Notes under the pieces: model-generated
Seen by the model: the letters and a program-made list of their open reading frames with translations, nothing else
Told to the model about the DNA's origin: nothing
The model's database searches: none
In this document: positions 42,118 through 50,804 of the stretch, piece by piece
Layout of the letters: each line of letters begins with the position of its first letter
How positions within the stretch are numbered: the stretch's first letter is position 1
Assembly (NCBI GenBank): GCA_910585545.1
Contig: CAJUFN010000014.1
Location: 1 to 55,265 of the forward strand
Length of the DNA: 55,265 nt
Origin: an uncultured Lachnospiraceae bacterium
GTDB lineage: Bacteria > Bacillota > Clostridia > Lachnospirales > Lachnospiraceae
Reading direction: 5' to 3'
Program-made: the position numbers and the translations under genes

Positions 42118-42417
42118 TTATGCCTGATATAAATTCTCTATCCATTTTTTTGTACTTTCTTCCACTTTATTATTTGACATTTGATTCATTAAATATCCAT
42201 ATGCTGCATCTAAAATGTTATCAAACGCCAACAAACTCTCTCTTTGTTCTTCTGATAATTGCATCAGATTTTCTTTTATGATTCGATAAATCTGTTTTAT
42301 CGTTTCAATCTCTTCACTTTTTGTAAAGAGGTATTCCTTGCTTTTACACAGCATGCCGCAATGAAAAATTTTATATTCATATTCTAATTTTTCTTCTAAT
42401 TCTTCTAGTTCTCCCAT
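42118..42417 (-). CDS. Hypothetical helical protein, last gene of the secretion operon
   Basis: A 99-aa acidic, all-helical soluble protein (MGELEELEEKLEYEYKIF at the start; LQLSEEQRESLLAFDN-like helix in the middle). AAAGGAG stands before the ATG. No family recognised. It ends the secretion operon immediately ahead of a terminator. Confidence 0.6.
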   Translation of the reverse strand: MGELEELEEKLEYEYKIFHCGMLCKSKEYLFTKSEEIETIKQIYRIIKENLMQLSEEQRESLLAFDNILDAAYGYLMNQMSNNKVEESTKKWIENLYQA

Positions 42418-42447
42418 TCATTTCTCCTTTCTGGGTTCCTGGATCTG

Positions 42448-43053
42448 CTACGGTACATCCCGTATTTCCGGTCCTCCATCCTGATTCCATACTTCATTAA
42501 GAATCTCCTCTTTCGTATATTCTACACATTCCCGGACAGAAACATCTCTGATATCCGGATTCCATTCCACTACTAAAAGCGTACACTCTGAATCATTTAG
42601 TTCCAGATAAAAATTTGTATACATTACATTTTGTTCGGATACTCCGGCATTTAAACACGTTGCTTCTGTTGCATCCGGAACGTATCTTTCTGTATAAGTC
42701 AACACTCGTTCATTTGCTCGAAAAGAATAAAGCTGCATGACCGGTTTCATATAAATTTCCTGATCATGAATCAGAATATTTTCTGCACCAGCCACGTGTG
42801 GAACATCATTTTCTTTATCTACTTTTGGCAGCACATCAATTTTTTGTATCTCTTCTTTCTGAGCTTCAGATTCTGATTCTTCCCTTTGTTGTTCTCCTTC
42901 TTCTACTCCTGTTAATTCTGCCTCTGTCGCCTGCCTTGGTGTTTCCTTCTTCCCTTGAAAAAAAGAGATGACCATAAGTCCTATTAGCAAAATAATCACG
43001 AATCCAATCAGCAAATAAAATTTCCAATTCTTTTTTTCTTGTTTCAATTTCAT
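42448..43053 (-). CDS. Single-pass membrane protein of the secretion operon
   Basis: About 201 aa. A basic N terminus (MKLKQEKKNWK) is followed by one transmembrane helix (about 12-31), a Glu/Gln-rich linker and an extracytoplasmic domain with mixed beta character (IYMKPVMQLYSF, VMYTNFYLELND, CTLLVVEWNPDIRDV). I choose the ATG at 43053; the frame extends to 43143 but there overlaps the hydrolase gene and lacks a start signal. Its place and topology resemble small VirB8-like parts of Gram-positive systems, although sequence similarity is not evident to me. Confidence 0.6.
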   Translation of the reverse strand: MKLKQEKKNWKFYLLIGFVIILLIGLMVISFFQGKKETPRQATEAELTGVEEGEQQREESESEAQKEEIQKIDVLPKVDKENDVPHVAGAENILIHDQEIYMKPVMQLYSFRANERVLTYTERYVPDATEATCLNAGVSEQNVMYTNFYLELNDSECTLLVVEWNPDIRDVSVRECVEYTKEEILNEVWNQDGGPEIRDVP

Positions 43054-43079
43054 TTTCTTTCCATCCCCTTCTCTATTTT

Positions 43080-44903
43080 TTAGTTTAATTTTTGCAATAT
43101 TTCTCTGGCTCTTTGCTGTCGATAAGATATATTTGCTTCCCATAAATGGCAGCGTTCAAACTTCGCACAAAACACTTTTGTTGCTAAGTTTACATTATTT
43201 AAAGTTTTAAATTCTTCCAAGGTAAGATTACATTCTGCTCCATACTCCTGGCTTATCCTGCTCCAGATCCATTGGCTACCTGACAGTTCCTGTAAAAGAT
43301 AATTGATCTGCACTTCCAATCCGGTGTCTGGCCAAGGCTGTCCAACGGATTCGCAATATTCTAAAAATGCCTGTTTCCTGCCGCCACGCCATTGCGCCAT
43401 TCCTACACAATCTCCATCTTCCGGTTTGACATTGATATCCCCATCTGCAGTTGTTCCGGCTTCTTGATAAAGATTTCCTACTATTCCTGCCGCAGCTGCT
43501 TTGGAATATCCTTTGGAGACAAACGCACGATAAATCTTTTCTGCATTCGTATCTCCTTCCAGGTTATCAACATATTCCGGATAAGACGGCGTTCCGTATC
43601 CTGATATGGAATTTGATGTACGCGGATATTTATTTTCTGTAACTCTGCTACCTTTATGATACGGACTCGCCAGAGATGATCCACTGTTCCCCTCAATGGT
43701 TGTGATTATATCTGCATCTGCATCATAGCTTTCAACGATTCCAATATGACTCATGCCATTTAAGAAAATAACCAGATCTCCTTCTTTGGGTTTATAGCTG
43801 CTTTCTTTTGTCTGGTATTCACCCTTTGCTTCCAGCCAGGCTTTCATTCCTCTCACAGATGCTATCTTGGGAAGAACCCCTTGTTCCAGATAGCCACATT
43901 GATCTGCACACCAGTCAACAAACATGACACACCAATCTGCATCCATTCCATACCAACTTTTGTATTTATATCCTCCAATATTAGCATCGGAAATCTCCAG
44001 TTCCTGTTTTGCTACCTCTACGATTGCTTTCCCTCCACTTTGACTATTTGATGTTCCTGCTCCTAAAAGAAAAGCCAGAATCGATACCAAAATTGTCAAA
44101 AAAACCAGAAAGAGAATGACCGGCATAAGAATCGCTGCCAGAGCGGACATGGCCGCCATAAAAGCTGCATTCATCATCTGCAGCACGGGAGCAACCATAA
44201 TCCCCACCGTTCCGCCTATGTATTTTCCTACTTCGGAAAGAGAATGTTTCCCCTGGTTTTCCTCTTTAAGATGCTGCGCAGATTGCTGAAAAGATTGGAT
44301 CTGCTCTGCCTGGACTGCACTGCGTCTTGTAAGGGATTCCTGAAACTTTTTTGCTGCCTTCACCGCTGCTTCTGATGCAACAGACACTCCAGCTGTCGAG
44401 ACTCCGGCTGCAGCTTTCGTTCCGGCTTTTCCGGCGGTTATCCCTGTTTTTTCTACTGCTACTCTTGCAGTTGTTCCAGCTTTTTCTGCAGCCATTTCCA
44501 TTTTCGCTGCATCCGCTCCTGCTTTTGTCCTCTGACCGCTAGCCTCGTTCAATTTCGTGCTGCTTTGTCCTTGCAGATCTTTCTCTCCATTTGTTCCAAC
44601 CACCTTCCCAGCCGTTATCTCCTTGCTTAACAATCCGGTTGTTTTACTTCTCCTCAATTCCTTTTCGAGCAACCGCTCTTTTCTGGATTTGGACAGATTT
44701 TTCCATTTTCTTGCTTGCTTTGCTGTCATGGAAGAAGTGGCTGCTTCTTTCCCATTTTCCTGTCTGTTGCTTTCTTCTTCCTTATTCAAAGCATTCAGGT
44801 TATTTCCCACCTCTTTTCCAAGTTTTTGCAACTGCTCAGCTGCCTCCAGTACATTTTTTTGTTCATTCAGAAGTTCTGTTCTTTTTGCTTCCTTTAATTC
44901 CAT
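43080..44903 (-). CDS. Bifunctional conjugal cell-wall hydrolase (CHAP plus lysozyme-like domain)
   Basis: A 607-aa protein. Residues 1-220 are charged and Ala/Lys-rich with coiled-coil character; one or two transmembrane helices lie at about 230-285. Outside, a CHAP amidase/endopeptidase domain (about 290-420) has Cys in DADWCVMF, His in SHIGIVE and the EGN block. A C-terminal domain (about 455-605) resembles phage-tail lysozyme (AAAGIVGNLYQEAG, CVGMAQWRGGR). It should open peptidoglycan locally for the transfer channel, as VirB1-type proteins do. The ATG abuts the virB4 stop. Confidence 0.88.
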   Translation of the reverse strand: MELKEAKRTELLNEQKNVLEAAEQLQKLGKEVGNNLNALNKEEESNRQENGKEAATSSMTAKQARKWKNLSKSRKERLLEKELRRSKTTGLLSKEITAGKVVGTNGEKDLQGQSSTKLNEASGQRTKAGADAAKMEMAAEKAGTTARVAVEKTGITAGKAGTKAAAGVSTAGVSVASEAAVKAAKKFQESLTRRSAVQAEQIQSFQQSAQHLKEENQGKHSLSEVGKYIGGTVGIMVAPVLQMMNAAFMAAMSALAAILMPVILFLVFLTILVSILAFLLGAGTSNSQSGGKAIVEVAKQELEISDANIGGYKYKSWYGMDADWCVMFVDWCADQCGYLEQGVLPKIASVRGMKAWLEAKGEYQTKESSYKPKEGDLVIFLNGMSHIGIVESYDADADIITTIEGNSGSSLASPYHKGSRVTENKYPRTSNSISGYGTPSYPEYVDNLEGDTNAEKIYRAFVSKGYSKAAAAGIVGNLYQEAGTTADGDINVKPEDGDCVGMAQWRGGRKQAFLEYCESVGQPWPDTGLEVQINYLLQELSGSQWIWSRISQEYGAECNLTLEEFKTLNNVNLATKVFCAKFERCHLWEANISYRQQRAREILQKLN

Positions 44904-47321
44904 TTACGCACCTTCTTTTTCCGTCTGCGCCGCCTTTTCATGGAAGTTGGTAGATAAATGCTGATATAATGGATTGTCATGTTTCATATAAGAATCAAAT
45001 AAAACAATTTTTTTACCCCAAACCATCACCCCATATCCTGGAACATCCTCATTCAAGGATTGAAATTCTGTGGAACTTAACTCCTGTATCTGCGATAATG
45101 CCTGTGCATCCACGCCACCCTGATCCAGAAAACACTTGTACTCGCAATTCGAAAACATATCGCGAAGCTCTGGATTTTCCAGTGCCCTGGTCAGATTCTG
45201 TAATGCCATCGTACATATCCCTCCAAATTTTCGGAAAGTGACTACCGATTTTAATAACATATCTGCAGAAGTCTTATTCTTACAGACCACCTGTGTTTCA
45301 TCCACAATAAATCTTGTCGCACGCTGAAGTTTCCGATTATACTCCATACGGTTAGAAAGCACATGCATGACCGTAATCATTGCTGTTTCCCACATATCCT
45401 CAGATACATTCTGCATTCCGAAAATAACCAGACGCTTATTGATCTCAATATTGGTTGGCTGCGCAAACATATCGTAGGAACCTTCTGTATACTCTTCCAG
45501 GGAGTTATAGATTTTTCGGATCAGCTGGCGGTCATCTTCATTATCCGCCTTATCCAATTCCTTTTTTAACTCTTCCCGGAATTCAAGAAGGGTTGGTTGG
45601 GTTTTTAATGTTTTTTGATCCAGATATGTTTCATACATCTTGCGGATGCATCGGCCAATAACGGAATAATGTTCCTGCGTAGTAACAATGTTCTGCATAG
45701 CTGCAGAACAAAAGGAAATAGCAAATGTTGTCTGATCTGCTATAAATCGTTTCCGAATCATAGGCTCTCCATAAAACACTTCCTCTGGAATTTCCAATGG
45801 ATTTAAGTACATATGACTGTTTGGCGTCAAATCATAAAACTGTCCGCCATGCTGCAGACAGTAGTCCTGGCACTCATTCTGAGGGTCAATCATTAAGATA
45901 TCGTCTTTCGTAGAAATCAATGTCTGAGAAAGCTCTGTTAATTTCATAAGCAATGACTTTCCGGAACCCGTATGTCCAATAATCATGCCATGGGGATTTT
46001 TCAGCTTTTTCCTGTCTCCCAGAATCAGACGTTTCGTCGTCCGGTTACTGCCATATAAGAACCCTCCTATATCCTGAATATCCTGTGCATAATAAGGCTG
46101 TAAGGACACCGCAGAAGAAGTTAGGAATGGACGCATCACATCCACCTGACGTCCACCAAATGGCAAAGCGGTATTGAGTGCTTTCAGCTGACGAAAATTG
46201 TAAATCTCCAATGCAACCCCATTCTCTCCACCAATTCGTTTGATCTGTTCAATCCGCCCCGCCAAAGTATCCTCATCCGTTGCAGTCACTACCACCATCA
46301 AACCGATATAAACACACAGTTCATCATTGTCTGCGACCTGATCACGGTAACTTTCCAACTCCTCTTTCCTCTTTTCCTTCGAATAAGAAACACTGGACAG
46401 ATATTGTCCCTGCCTTCTTTTCCGATCTAACTCCTGGCCAATGGCCTTTTCATTATTCATATGCGCTGCAGCCAATTTCCCTTCCAAAGCCTGGCGGTCT
46501 ACCGGCGCATAATCTAATGTCACATAAGAAGGATACGGAACCCTCGAAAATCCGGAAATGACTTTTCCCTCATCCAGACTCGAAGAGTACTGTTTTGCAA
46601 ACAAAATGGATATATACTGCTCATCCAAAATCAGAAAGTTTTTAAACTGTTCCAGACTTGCCGGCAGTACATCATTCTTCCAGGTATCCGGAAACATTGC
46701 ATATTCTTCCCGCTCCTCCAGTTCTTCTCCCGGATGAAAAAATGCATACAAAACTTTGAGGCGTTGCATCATGTCCAATTGATAAATTTGACTTTTCCAA
46801 GAGAGGAAGAATCGTTTGATCTGCACATCCAGCATTTGAAAGTAACTGGATGCTTCCTGATAATCCTTTGCTCTGCAGGTTACCGTCAGATACATGACCT
46901 TCCGGACATCTGGATTCCCATCTGATAATTTTTCCCGCATCCATCTTTCCACTCCATCTGCTAATTCTGGATATTCTTCTTTGTCCATGTTCCCGGAAAT
47001 TTCCTGCAGAAACTCTTGCATATTTCGGTATTCATTGGCAACGGTGATTTTATAATTGATGGTCATGGACTTCATCCATTCCATAAGCTGCGTTAGAATA
47101 CTTGCCTTGACCGGTTTATCCTGATTAATATAATTGATGTCCTCAAAAATATAACAAACATCATACAGAGCCATACCATTTCCCGGTTCCAGGCAAAAGA
47201 TACCGTTGGGATAAATGTTACTAATATTTAGCATTTCCCGGACATTTTTTGGATACTGTTTATACGCTTTCGTCTTTTTCTTTGCAGCACGAAATGCAGC
47301 ACTACTTCCAAACATTGGCAT
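44904..47321 (-). CDS. virB4: VirB4-type conjugation ATPase
   Basis: An 805-aa ATPase of the type IV secretion machinery. The C-terminal RecA-like domain has Walker A IIGHTGSGKS, MIDPQNE and Walker B FIVDETQ; the N-terminal half is the family's non-catalytic domain. It energises assembly and transport with VirD4. It is 2 bp after the PrgI gene and directly abuts the hydrolase gene, so these are translated as a block. Confidence 0.95.
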   Translation of the reverse strand: MPMFGSSAAFRAAKKKTKAYKQYPKNVREMLNISNIYPNGIFCLEPGNGMALYDVCYIFEDINYINQDKPVKASILTQLMEWMKSMTINYKITVANEYRNMQEFLQEISGNMDKEEYPELADGVERWMREKLSDGNPDVRKVMYLTVTCRAKDYQEASSYFQMLDVQIKRFFLSWKSQIYQLDMMQRLKVLYAFFHPGEELEEREEYAMFPDTWKNDVLPASLEQFKNFLILDEQYISILFAKQYSSSLDEGKVISGFSRVPYPSYVTLDYAPVDRQALEGKLAAAHMNNEKAIGQELDRKRRQGQYLSSVSYSKEKRKEELESYRDQVADNDELCVYIGLMVVVTATDEDTLAGRIEQIKRIGGENGVALEIYNFRQLKALNTALPFGGRQVDVMRPFLTSSAVSLQPYYAQDIQDIGGFLYGSNRTTKRLILGDRKKLKNPHGMIIGHTGSGKSLLMKLTELSQTLISTKDDILMIDPQNECQDYCLQHGGQFYDLTPNSHMYLNPLEIPEEVFYGEPMIRKRFIADQTTFAISFCSAAMQNIVTTQEHYSVIGRCIRKMYETYLDQKTLKTQPTLLEFREELKKELDKADNEDDRQLIRKIYNSLEEYTEGSYDMFAQPTNIEINKRLVIFGMQNVSEDMWETAMITVMHVLSNRMEYNRKLQRATRFIVDETQVVCKNKTSADMLLKSVVTFRKFGGICTMALQNLTRALENPELRDMFSNCEYKCFLDQGGVDAQALSQIQELSSTEFQSLNEDVPGYGVMVWGKKIVLFDSYMKHDNPLYQHLSTNFHEKAAQTEKEGA

Positions 47322-47323
47322 TC

Positions 47324-47773
47324 TTACACTCCCTTTCTATTCTGTTTTCTATCCTGTTTTTTCTTTTGTTTCCATTTTCTTTTATGAAGTTTTTCTTTTT
47401 GTTTTTGTTCTCTTCTATCTACCTGTTTATGTTTGATTGAATACTCCATAGAAAAAGACTCTTGCCCTGGATACTCTCCAGCTTCAAAAGTCAGTTTGGA
47501 AATTCTTTTGCTCCAATACCATTCTCGAAGTAATTCCAGAACTTTCATTTCCTGGTAAGTATAAAATCCGACAGCCAGTACCGGAGACGATAGAAATACC
47601 GCTGGATACACAGCTACACTCAATGGGAGTCCGGCATATTTCCAAAACAAATACATCATTATAACACAGCAAACCAATGCTGTACTTAAGCCTAAAACCT
47701 CTCCGCCGGAAAACCCTCTCCAGGCATCGTCCTTATATTCTTTTTCAAAATCCTTATTCGTTAATAACTTCAT
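47324..47773 (-). CDS. PrgI-family conjugal membrane protein
   Basis: A 149-aa protein with two transmembrane helices (about 25-45 and 50-70), an amphipathic segment (VLELLREWYWSKRISKL) and a very basic C-terminal tail of about 40 residues. This is the PrgI (VirB3-like) arrangement that always precedes virB4 in Gram-positive systems, and virB4 starts 2 bp later. It probably anchors the VirB4 ATPase to the membrane channel. Confidence 0.85.
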   Translation of the reverse strand: MKLLTNKDFEKEYKDDAWRGFSGGEVLGLSTALVCCVIMMYLFWKYAGLPLSVAVYPAVFLSSPVLAVGFYTYQEMKVLELLREWYWSKRISKLTFEAGEYPGQESFSMEYSIKHKQVDRREQKQKEKLHKRKWKQKKKQDRKQNRKGV

Positions 47774-47795
47774 CTCTTTTTACCACTCCTATTTT

Positions 47796-48617
47796 TTATA
47801 AAGCAAATGACCGGCGTAACATGGAATCTGCCCCTTTCACTGCAGCTGTCATTAAAATCATGGTAAAGAGGCTCTGCAAAACAGCCGGAAATCCATTTAC
47901 CAGATTCATAAGACCAGATGCATTTGTCATAAAGTCAATCGCAGATATCATTTTTCCTGCCACCGCCATGGTAATGGCAATCACCAGGATTTCAAACACA
48001 TTGACCAAAAAATTCTTGATCCATGCATAGGCCGACTGCTCCATCCCTCGTCCTCCTGCCATCGTAGACATCGCCACCGGTGCCATCACCACCATCACAT
48101 ATAATTTCAGATATCGTCCATAAACGGTAAGCAGGATCATGAATCCACAGATGATCGCTGCCAGGATATAAATCGCATCAAATATAAAAAAGAACAAATG
48201 GGCGCCAAGATCAATGTCTTCTGTTGTAAAAGGCGGTACGTTGCTTAAATATACTTGTCCGGACAACCTGCTTGCCATCCGAAAAAATTCTCGGATAATG
48301 GACAAACCGCTTTGCATTAGAGCGTTTGCCAAAATGATTTTAATTCCCTGATTGATCAGAATTTCCCAGGTGAAGTTCTCTTTGATATTGCCTGCTTCTT
48401 TAAAGAATCCAATTAGAAAAAACAAGTTTAGTAAGGCTGTTCCGATTCCCAATGCCCAGGGATACAATTGACTTGCGACAAAGTTCCATGCTTCTTGCGA
48501 AAATCCCTGGGGTGTGGTAATCAAGACATTCCCCACCATTGCCATAATCAGATTCCAGATAGCATTACCAATCGCGTATGCTGGTCCTATTAATAGGTTT
48601 CCAATCCAATCCGGCAT
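47796..48617 (-). CDS. TrbL/VirB6-like polytopic channel protein
   Basis: A 273-aa protein with about six transmembrane helices, matching the CD1112-type VirB6/TrbL family of clostridial conjugative elements. GTALLNLFFLIGFFKEAG, a cluster of Ala/Met-rich helices and MAPVAMSTMAGGRGMEQSA are characteristic. It is expected to form the inner-membrane pore of the transfer channel. Start at 48617 follows AAAGGGG. Confidence 0.85.
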   Translation of the reverse strand: MPDWIGNLLIGPAYAIGNAIWNLIMAMVGNVLITTPQGFSQEAWNFVASQLYPWALGIGTALLNLFFLIGFFKEAGNIKENFTWEILINQGIKIILANALMQSGLSIIREFFRMASRLSGQVYLSNVPPFTTEDIDLGAHLFFFIFDAIYILAAIICGFMILLTVYGRYLKLYVMVVMAPVAMSTMAGGRGMEQSAYAWIKNFLVNVFEILVIAITMAVAGKMISAIDFMTNASGLMNLVNGFPAVLQSLFTMILMTAAVKGADSMLRRSFAL

Positions 48618-48653
48618 AGAAAAAACCCCCTTTCCTGATTATCTCTAACATGC

Positions 48654-49019
48654 TTATGACAGTCCCGGAATCAGCAGTGGCAGAAGCTGTGGCGCCAATA
48701 CCATAACCAGACCTCCCCCAATTCGTTTAAAAGCTGCCGACTGCATCATTCCATCATTTGCCTGCATGGCGTTTCCCCATTCAAAAACACCCCATAGGGT
48801 AATAATGACTCCAACTGCAGATACAAACGCCTTTACAAGATCGGTCAGATTCTGCATGCCGGATGTGATCACATTTGCCCCACTTGTTGCAAGAACCGGC
48901 TGTGTCATTAACAGTGCATGAAATGCGACAAAAGCTAAAATTTTTCCTGCCTCCCTCCAGTTTACTTTCTTTTTGATTTCCTTTTTGATTTCCTTTTTGA
49001 CCTTCTCTCTTTGTTTCAT
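48654..49019 (-). CDS. TrbC/VirB2-like (Maff2-type) small membrane protein
   Basis: A 121-aa protein. A Lys-rich N terminus encoded by a 12-bp tandem repeat (KKEIKKEIKKK), a hydrophobic leader ending QPVLA before TSG, and two further transmembrane helices (FVSAVGVIITLWGVFEW; IGGGLVMVLAPQLLPLLI). The layout matches TrbC/VirB2-like pilins and the Maff2 family that precedes the VirB6-like gene in these elements. The leader may be cleaved after the Ala of VLA. Confidence 0.78.
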   Translation of the reverse strand: MKQREKVKKEIKKEIKKKVNWREAGKILAFVAFHALLMTQPVLATSGANVITSGMQNLTDLVKAFVSAVGVIITLWGVFEWGNAMQANDGMMQSAAFKRIGGGLVMVLAPQLLPLLIPGLS

Positions 49020-49034
49020 TTCCTTTTCACCCTC

Positions 49035-49217
49035 CTACTTTTTCAACAAAACTCTTATGATCTGCAAGATAAATGTCACTGCAATCACTGCTCCAAATGC
49101 TGCTAATTGTTTCCACTGTTCCATGCTTGCCGGCAGAAAACGATATACGGCCACACCGGAAAGCATTGCGATTATTACGATAAAGAAGAAAATTCCTCTT
49201 CCTTTATTTTTTCTCAT
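49035..49217 (-). CDS. Small two-helix membrane protein, first gene of the secretion block
   Basis: A 60-aa protein with a basic start (MRKNKGRG) and two transmembrane helices (FFFIVIIAMLSGVAVYRF; FGAVIAVTFILQIIRVLL). AAAGGAG precedes its ATG. It opens the secretion block directly after a terminator-like hairpin and ends 15 bp before the TrbC-like gene. No named family recognised. Confidence 0.65.
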   Translation of the reverse strand: MRKNKGRGIFFFIVIIAMLSGVAVYRFLPASMEQWKQLAAFGAVIAVTFILQIIRVLLKK

Positions 49218-49232
49218 AAAGAGCTCCTTTCT

Positions 49233-49263
49233 AAAAACCCGCCTCCAACAAAGAAGACGGGTT
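49233..49263 (-). terminator. Terminator-like hairpin between pilus and secretion genes
   Basis: Minus-strand AACCCG(T)CTTC / GAGGCGGGTT (10 pairs, one bulge) with a 7-base loop, followed by TTT. Only 15 bp separate it from the next start codon, leaving no room for a promoter, so it may be a leaky terminator that sets the ratio of pilus to secretion gene expression. Confidence 0.65.
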
Positions 49264-49268
49264 CATAT

Positions 49269-49285
49269 GTACCGAAATTCGGTAC
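49269..49285. repeat. Perfect 17-bp palindrome after the minor pilin gene
   Basis: GTACCGAA-a-TTCGGTAC lies 6 bp beyond the minor-pilin stop and immediately before the terminator-like hairpin. It may form a small hairpin or bind a dimeric regulator. Confidence 0.6.
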
Positions 49286-49290
49286 GGTTT

Positions 49291-49953
49291 CTATTTTTTC
49301 TTGTATTGTTTCTTTTGATATAACACTGCCAGTACCAGGGATGCAGATATGATCGCCAGCCCTGTCAATCGGTATAGCATTGCATCATCTCCGGTCTTTA
49401 CAATCTCCCGTTCTTCTGGAACAATCGGATTATGCTTTGGAATCACTTTTACATCATATAACATATTGCCTTGTGCCTCTCCCCAAGTCGGGATTGCGAT
49501 CAGTACCGGTGTGATTTGATCATATTGCTTCGTTTCCGATGCGTATAACAAATACACTCCTACTTCTAAGTCTTCTATCACAGCTTTTCCATCTGCATCT
49601 GTCCTGCACGCACCATCTGTAAGCTGATACTTACTCAACTCCTTTGCTGCCTGACCTAATTCCTCTGCCCATTGAATTGCATTTAGATCAATTCCACTCT
49701 TTTCGTATTCGGAGCGAAGCTTATATTCCCCATCGATAACCTCTGCAACCTTATCATATTGAAATACCACTCCCTCCTTGGAAGTGCCCACGCCGCCATC
49801 CGTTAATTCGATTTCAATGCTGCCCCTTTCTTTTGGATTGACTTTTTGCTGCATATCCGGCAATGCCATATTCCTGTTTGCTGCACATACCGGCATCACG
49901 CAAAACAGCAATGCAATCACCGGAAGCATCCATCTGTTTTTATATTTTTTCAT
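49291..49953 (-). CDS. Minor (basal-type) pilin with degenerate sorting signal
   Basis: A 220-aa secreted protein: signal peptide cut near CAA-NR, a single pilin-type beta domain (GSIEIELTDGG, YQLTDGACRTDADGKAVIEDLEVGVYLLY in two parts, ITPVLIAIPTW) and a C-terminal sorting region IVKTG, hydrophobic span, KKQYKKK. IVKTG replaces LPXTG at two positions. FctB/SpaB-like minor pilins link the pilus shaft to the wall. The gene follows the sortase gene with a 14-bp overlap. Confidence 0.75.
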   Translation of the reverse strand: MKKYKNRWMLPVIALLFCVMPVCAANRNMALPDMQQKVNPKERGSIEIELTDGGVGTSKEGVVFQYDKVAEVIDGEYKLRSEYEKSGIDLNAIQWAEELGQAAKELSKYQLTDGACRTDADGKAVIEDLEVGVYLLYASETKQYDQITPVLIAIPTWGEAQGNMLYDVKVIPKHNPIVPEEREIVKTGDDAMLYRLTGLAIISASLVLAVLYQKKQYKKK

Positions 49954-50773
49954 CTCGACTTTTCCTCCTTCTATTTTTTATCAACTGCAGCACTCCGGCA
50001 GACACAAACAGAAACGGAAGTGCTGCGAATAACAACTCCCGAAAGGAGAGCATTTCTGCCTTCGTTTCCTGCTCTGCCTCTTCGGTGTACGGAATCCTCT
50101 CTCCGGTTACAACCAGTCGGTGTGTATTCAGTCCATACGGCGTACAGGTGATCAAAGACACCTGATCTTTCCCTGCCTGAATCCCAAGCCCATCCACGTC
50201 TTCGGGCGCAATGACTTCAATCTCATTTACCCTGTATGCCAGCTTTTCATTACAAGTTTCGAGAAAGAACAAATCTCCTGTCTCCAGTTCATCCAGTCTC
50301 GTAAACAGCTTGGAATTGGGAAGTCCTCTGTGCCCGGTCAGAAGACAGTGGGTATTCTCTCCGCCTACCGGCAGGCTGCTCTCCTGCATATGCCCCACGC
50401 CGTTTTTCAGTATCTCTTCGTCTGTTCCGTGGTATACCGGAAGCATCACATTTATTTTTGGAATATGAATCGCTCCCATAATGCCATGTTCGGCCAGTTT
50501 TAGCTGCTCCTGATAATTTTGGTCACTCAAAACCTCATTTTGAATCTCATTGATAATGAGTCCCTTCGTCTGCCACAACATTTCGTTATATCGTTGCGCC
50601 TGTGCCAAAACCTGTTTTACTTCGGCTGTATCGGTTGATTCCACTTCGGTTTGGTACGTAGCGACGGCTTCTTCCTGATGCCGCCGCTCTATGATACTGC
50701 TTACCAGTGGATAGGCACACAGGAACAATCCCGCAGCAAACAGCATCCCTGTTAAAATCTTTTTTCGCTTCAT
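49940..50773 (-). CDS. srtC: Class C (pilus-polymerising) sortase
   Basis: A 277-aa membrane sortase with helices at both ends (about 5-25 and 245-265), as is typical of class C. Catalytic residues are His148 (TGHRGLP), Cys210 (LITCTPYG) and Arg219 (NTHRL). The CTPYGxNTHRL block is the class C signature. It would join the pilin and adhesin subunits encoded upstream by isopeptide bonds. The gene lies between the major and minor pilin genes. Confidence 0.93.
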   Translation of the reverse strand: MKRKKILTGMLFAAGLFLCAYPLVSSIIERRHQEEAVATYQTEVESTDTAEVKQVLAQAQRYNEMLWQTKGLIINEIQNEVLSDQNYQEQLKLAEHGIMGAIHIPKINVMLPVYHGTDEEILKNGVGHMQESSLPVGGENTHCLLTGHRGLPNSKLFTRLDELETGDLFFLETCNEKLAYRVNEIEVIAPEDVDGLGIQAGKDQVSLITCTPYGLNTHRLVVTGERIPYTEEAEQETKAEMLSFRELLFAALPFLFVSAGVLQLIKNRRRKSRDEKI

Positions 50774-50804
50774 ATTATCTCACTTTATACTATCTCACTT
50801 CATA

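Noticed and set aside
48966..49005. Tandem 12-bp repeats in the start of the TrbC-like gene as a phase-variation tract
   Set aside because: The repeat unit is a multiple of three and codes simply for KEIK units; copy change would not shift the frame.
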